Assembly (NCBI GenBank): GCA_964621265.1
Contig: CAZULQ010000038.1
Location: 1 to 17,355 of the forward strand
Direction of reading: 5' to 3'
DNA length: 17,355 nt
Source of the DNA: Porcipelethomonas sp964621265
GTDB taxonomy: Bacteria; Bacillota; Clostridia; Oscillospirales; Ruminococcaceae
A program made the translations under genes and the position numbers. Positions 15,100-17,355 of this stretch are shown piece by piece. Every line of letters begins with the position of its first letter. Within the stretch, counting starts at the first letter, position 1. The notes below the pieces were generated by a model. That model had not been told where the DNA came from. It was given only the letters and a program-made list of their open reading frames with translations, and searched no databases.

Positions 15100-15473
15100 T
15101 GTCTGTTCTCCTTTGTTTTCTCGATAAATTCGGCAAGTGCAGTTCGGCTTTCGTCACTGAATGCACAAGCCGCCCCGATTGCGTCGCTTACTGCGATTTC
15201 AGCCGAAACGCCGCATTTCATCTGTAAATGATTTCCGAGCCAGTCGATAAGCATTCTGTACTGTTCAAGCTGTTGATAGCCCATCTCGGTCATCACTATC
15301 TTGTTTTTGTCGTCACGCTTTATATAGCTGTTCTTTTCAAGGCGTTCCGCCGCCCTGTATACACTTACCTTTGTAACATTCATTTTTGCGGCTATTGCAA
15401 TCAATTTTATTCCAACCGTTCCGTCATATAATCCGTCTATTGCCATCAGATATTTAAGCTCTGCCGATGTCAT
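15096..15473 (-). CDS. Short DtxR/MntR-type metal-dependent regulator
   Basis: The best start is the ATG at 15473, five bases after GGAGG; the GTG at 15485 is part of that ribosome-binding site. The 125-residue product has an N-terminal winged helix (ELKYLMAIDGL, IKLIAIAAKMNVTKVSVYRA recognition region, IVMTEMGYQQLEQY wing), then a helical dimerization domain ending SDAIGAACAFSDES. There is no SH3-like third domain. Aligning the SDE with the DtxR sequence CRWEHVMSDE puts Ala and Cys where the Glu-His ligand pair lies, so the effector site may be changed. It is the first gene of the ABC operon and is preceded by two copies of the shared palindrome, which implies autoregulation. It is the natural candidate to control the importer operon too. 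Confidence 0.82.
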   Translation of the reverse strand: MTSAELKYLMAIDGLYDGTVGIKLIAIAAKMNVTKVSVYRAAERLEKNSYIKRDDKNKIVMTEMGYQQLEQYRMLIDWLGNHLQMKCGVSAEIAVSDAIGAACAFSDESRTALAEFIEKTKENRQ

Positions 15474-15489
15474 TTTCTCCTCCACTTTT

Positions 15490-15505
15490 GTTAGCGTTGG
15501 CTAAC
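15490..15505. promoter_or_regulatory. Metal-regulator box D
   Basis: GTTAGCGTTGGCTAAC is a strong palindrome 16 bases before the regulator's ATG. It abuts a possible -10 (TATAGT at 15509-15504 on the minus strand). Confidence 0.75.
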
Positions 15506-15513
15506 TATACTTC

Positions 15514-15540
15514 AAAAAACAAAGAGCTGTCGCCCTTTGC
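15514..15540 (-). terminator. Leader terminator or attenuator before the regulator gene
   Basis: On the minus strand CAAAGGGC-GACA-GCTCTTTG (15539-15520, eight pairs with one G-U) is followed by TTTTTT (15519-15514). No gene lies upstream on this strand, so it would act on transcripts started at the strong promoter at 15603-15631. They could end here as a roughly 80-nt RNA, or read through into the operon. Confidence 0.55.
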
Positions 15541-15545
15541 GAAAA

Positions 15546-15561
15546 GTTAGTTGTAGCTAAC
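15546..15561. promoter_or_regulatory. Metal-regulator box E
   Basis: GTTAGTTGTAGCTAAC is a near-perfect palindrome lying about 36-51 nt downstream of the predicted start of transcription from the promoter at 15603-15631. Confidence 0.75.
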
Positions 15562-15602
15562 CTCGTTTTAATAAAAATGAAGCATAAACGCTTCTAATAA
15601 AA

Positions 15603-15631
15603 ATCATAGCATACTTCACCTTATTTGTCAA
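15603..15631 (-). promoter_or_regulatory. Strong sigma-A promoter of the regulator/ABC operon
   Basis: On the minus strand TTGACA (15631-15626), a 17-nt spacer and TATGAT (15608-15603) with TG at the extended -10 position form a near-consensus housekeeping promoter. Predicted initiation is near 15596. A possible half-operator (GTTAG at 15639-15643) lies just upstream and boxes E and D lie downstream. Confidence 0.75.
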
Positions 15632-16058
15632 TCAAAAAGTTAGTGTCTGTTTAACCCCTGATTTTTGTTGACTTTGCACAATGGAAGTGAATACAGAAAC
15701 CAGTTTGTCGGTATACTTACGGCTATTACAACATACCTGATATAAGAATATTTTGCTCCAAGAAAAATATGTTGATAAAACTTCTGATTTCAGAGATAAC
15801 TGTTAATAGTAAAAATATCAATGAAAATGAGCAAGGGCAAAGAATTTTTCAAGTCGCATTTTGAGATATGAAGGAAAGTGATAAGGCATAGCACGAGGTT
15901 AACAAGATTCGTCTTTTTGGGTAGCCGATTACTTGTGGAATTTAATTCTTCCTCCCATACAGGCAGCTATTAGTAATAGGGATTAATCAGAAAATCGTTA
16001 TACAATGAGATTTTCCGATAACCTATGAAATGGCAAGAGCCTATCAGAAAGCTAATAG
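15632..16058. other. Gene-poor decayed region
   Basis: About 430 bases with no open frame of note on either strand and many stops. The right part should contain the missing N-terminal half of the macro-domain gene if that gene were intact, but I cannot recognise it in any frame. The only motif seen is GTTAG...TTAAC at 15639-15655, a weak relative of the shared box. No RNA gene or repeat array is seen. Confidence 0.5.
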
Positions 16059-16811
16059 CAAGTATTTAAGGCACTACTTGAATACTGTTATCGCGAATCT
16101 CTGGCTCTTGCTAAGGAGCAAGGTTCTGAAACAGTTGCTTTTCCGTTTATATCTTCAGGCGTGTACGGATATCCCAAAGACCAGGCACTGAAGGTTGCTA
16201 TTGATATTATCAGCGACTTTCTTCTTGAAAATGAAGTGACGGTTTACATCGTCATATTTGACAAAGCGGCATACAGAATCAGCGAAAAGCTTTTTACAGA
16301 CATTGCCGAATATATTGACGATAATTATGTGGACGAGCATACTGACTACCGCTGTGAGAGCATGCGTATGAGTGCGCCTGTACAGGCATCTATCGATTTC
16401 TTTGAAGCTGACTTGTGCGAATGTAAGGCTATGTTGGCTGACGATGACCTTGATAAAAGAAACAAACAAATAGATGAGAGCTTTTCGCAGATGCTTCTCC
16501 GCAAGATTGACGAAAAAGGTATGACTGATGCTGAGTGTTATAAAAAGGCGAATATAGACCGTAAGCTGTTTTCGAAAATCCGCAGTGATATTCACTATAA
16601 ACCGAGCAAACCCACTGCAATGGCATTTGCTATCTCGTTGGAGCTTTTACTTGAAAAATTCGAGGATATGCTCCTTAAAGCAGGATTTGCGTTATCTCAC
16701 AGCAATAAGTTCGATATTATTATCGAATATTTCATAAGTAAAGGTAATTACAATATTTTTGAAATCAACGAGGCTTTGTTTGCTTTTGATCAAAGCTTTC
16801 TCGGCACCTGA
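16059..16811 (+). pseudogene. 5'-truncated macro-domain protein gene
   Basis: An open frame of about 250 codons follows a TAG at 16056. It begins mid-domain with LLEYCYRESLALAKEQGSE and TVAFPFISSGVYGYPKDQAL, the C-terminal half of a macro (ADP-ribose-binding) domain including its second phosphate loop. It then continues into a conserved C-terminal region known from Clostridia macro-domain proteins (SQMLLRKIDEKGMTDAECYK, NIDRKLFSKIRSD, KPTAMAFAISLELLLEK, GNYNIFEINEALFAFDQ). That region looks like an XRE-type helix-turn-helix plus tail. The first macro half, with the NAAN and GGGGV ADP-ribose loop, is missing. The only nearby alternative start, GTG at 16161, is the Val of GVYGYP and has no ribosome-binding site. 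I judge it non-functional as a macro-domain protein, although the C-terminal part is intact. Confidence 0.75.
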
Positions 16812-16895
16812 TATTTGTTGCTTGCCAGGTGACCAGACCTCTCTTTGTGAGTGCTATTAATGAAAGCACAGCAAATCAAAGGGAGGTTTTCTATT

Positions 16896-17052
16896 ATGAA
16901 AAACAATATTACTGAACCTCGTATTTATTCTGGACAGAAGCGGCTCTATGGCAGGACTGGAAGCCGATACTATCGGCGGCTTCAACTCAATGATTGAACG
17001 CCAGAAGGAGAAATTAGGAGCAAGTATTGCCGAATACGCTCGGAGAGCATAA
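16896..17052 (+). pseudogene. Frameshifted and truncated vWA-domain gene
   Basis: The ATG at 16896 has a strong GGGAGG and begins MKNNITE. One extra C at 16917/16918 then shifts the frame. From 16918 the next frame reads LVFILDRSGSMAGLEADTIG and GGFNSMIERQKEK, a clear vWA domain start with the DxSxS metal-ion site. The family-like sequence ends after QKEK and is replaced by LGASIAEYARRA and a stop at 17050. Full-length relatives run to about 200 residues or more, so most of the domain is gone. vWA genes next to macro-domain genes are, from memory, a recurring Clostridia pairing. This one has decayed along with its neighbour. Confidence 0.75.
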
Positions 17053-17355
17053 AGACTTATGATAGCTCTGCTATTTATAGGCAATCCTATTTCCCAATAA
17101 TGAAAATTTATTGATTTTGGGAAGTGAATGTGATATAAAAACTTTACGAAGTGATTTTCTGTGAAATCGATTGAAAGAAAACAATATTTAGATAAAATGT
17201 TAATAGTACGAACAAGAAATTCCGAATATCAATATACAGAGCATTTCAGTGAACAGGCAGTAAAAGTTAAGCCAAATAGCTTACACAGCCTTCTTCGGTC
17301 TGAATGATGTATGCCCGTAAAATCTATCCTTGAAACTTTCTGTATGAAATTCTTC
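17053..17355. other. AT-rich tail without a supported gene
   Basis: Nothing convincing is seen. A 48-codon frame from GTG at 17161 to 17307 (VKSIERKQYLDKML...) starts like some small ATPase or transposon proteins but has no ribosome-binding site and no further match. I treat it as a possible fragment only. Confidence 0.4.

Noticed and set aside
15474..15485. GTG at 15485 as start of the regulator
   Set aside because: The GTGGAGGAG there is the ribosome-binding site for the ATG at 15473.
16032..16112. Inverted repeat GCAAGAGCC/GGCTCTTGC around the macro-gene break
   Set aside because: Arms of nine bases about 60 nt apart, one inside conserved coding sequence; most likely chance.
17161..17307. 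48-codon frame starting VKSIERKQYLDKML
   Set aside because: No ribosome-binding site and no convincing family match; mentioned only as a possible fragment.
1..17355. CRISPR arrays, tRNA/rRNA genes, insertion sequences
   Set aside because: No regularly spaced repeats, cloverleaf-like or rRNA sequence, or transposase was found on either strand.

Overview
The window looks like a chromosomal piece from a gut-type Clostridia, probably an Oscillospiraceae/Ruminococcus-like species. The reasons are moderate GC, strong GGAGG ribosome-binding sites, lipoprotein signal peptides, and families common in that group. The species call is inference; no rRNA or tRNA gene is present.

Almost all intact genes lie on the minus strand and read right to left in two tight blocks. 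Block 1 (15473 down to 10988) encodes a short DtxR/MntR-type regulator, two half-size ABC transporters resembling CydD and CydC, a cysteine-rich YgbA/'nitrous oxide-stimulated promoter' family protein, and a DUF454/YbaN membrane protein. Every junction in it overlaps by 4 or 11 nt. Block 2 (10827 down to 1784) encodes a lipoprotein, an unrecognised 228-residue protein, a family-5 substrate-binding lipoprotein, two Opp/Dpp-type permeases, two Opp/Dpp-type ATPases, a HutX/ChuX-like protein with an added cysteine-rich N-terminus, and a second lipoprotein. It ends at a clear intrinsic terminator (1741-1777).

The two blocks share a 16-bp palindrome close to GTTAGCTATAGCTAAC. There are two good copies in front of each block (15490, 15546; 10845, 10878), a weaker copy at 10968, and a possible half-site at 15639. 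This sequence resembles a DtxR/IdeR box with a longer spacer, so I infer that the regulator controls both blocks in response to a metal or metal-bearing cofactor. The HutX/ChuX-like protein, the CydDC-like pair and the Opp/Dpp-type importer together suggest acquisition and handling of heme, another tetrapyrrole or an iron chelate. The substrate is not proven.

The borders look decayed. On the left are a tnpV-like gene (81-443), a bidirectional terminator, a probable chimera joining an L-2-amino-thiazoline-4-carboxylic-acid-hydrolase-like N-terminus to a TcmP-like O-methyltransferase C-terminus (630-1618, also frameshifted), and the tail of a small membrane ORF. On the right are a macro-domain gene that has lost its N-terminal half (16059-16811) and a frameshifted, truncated vWA-domain gene (16896-17052), in otherwise featureless AT-rich DNA. 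The intact metal-regulated locus thus sits between scars.
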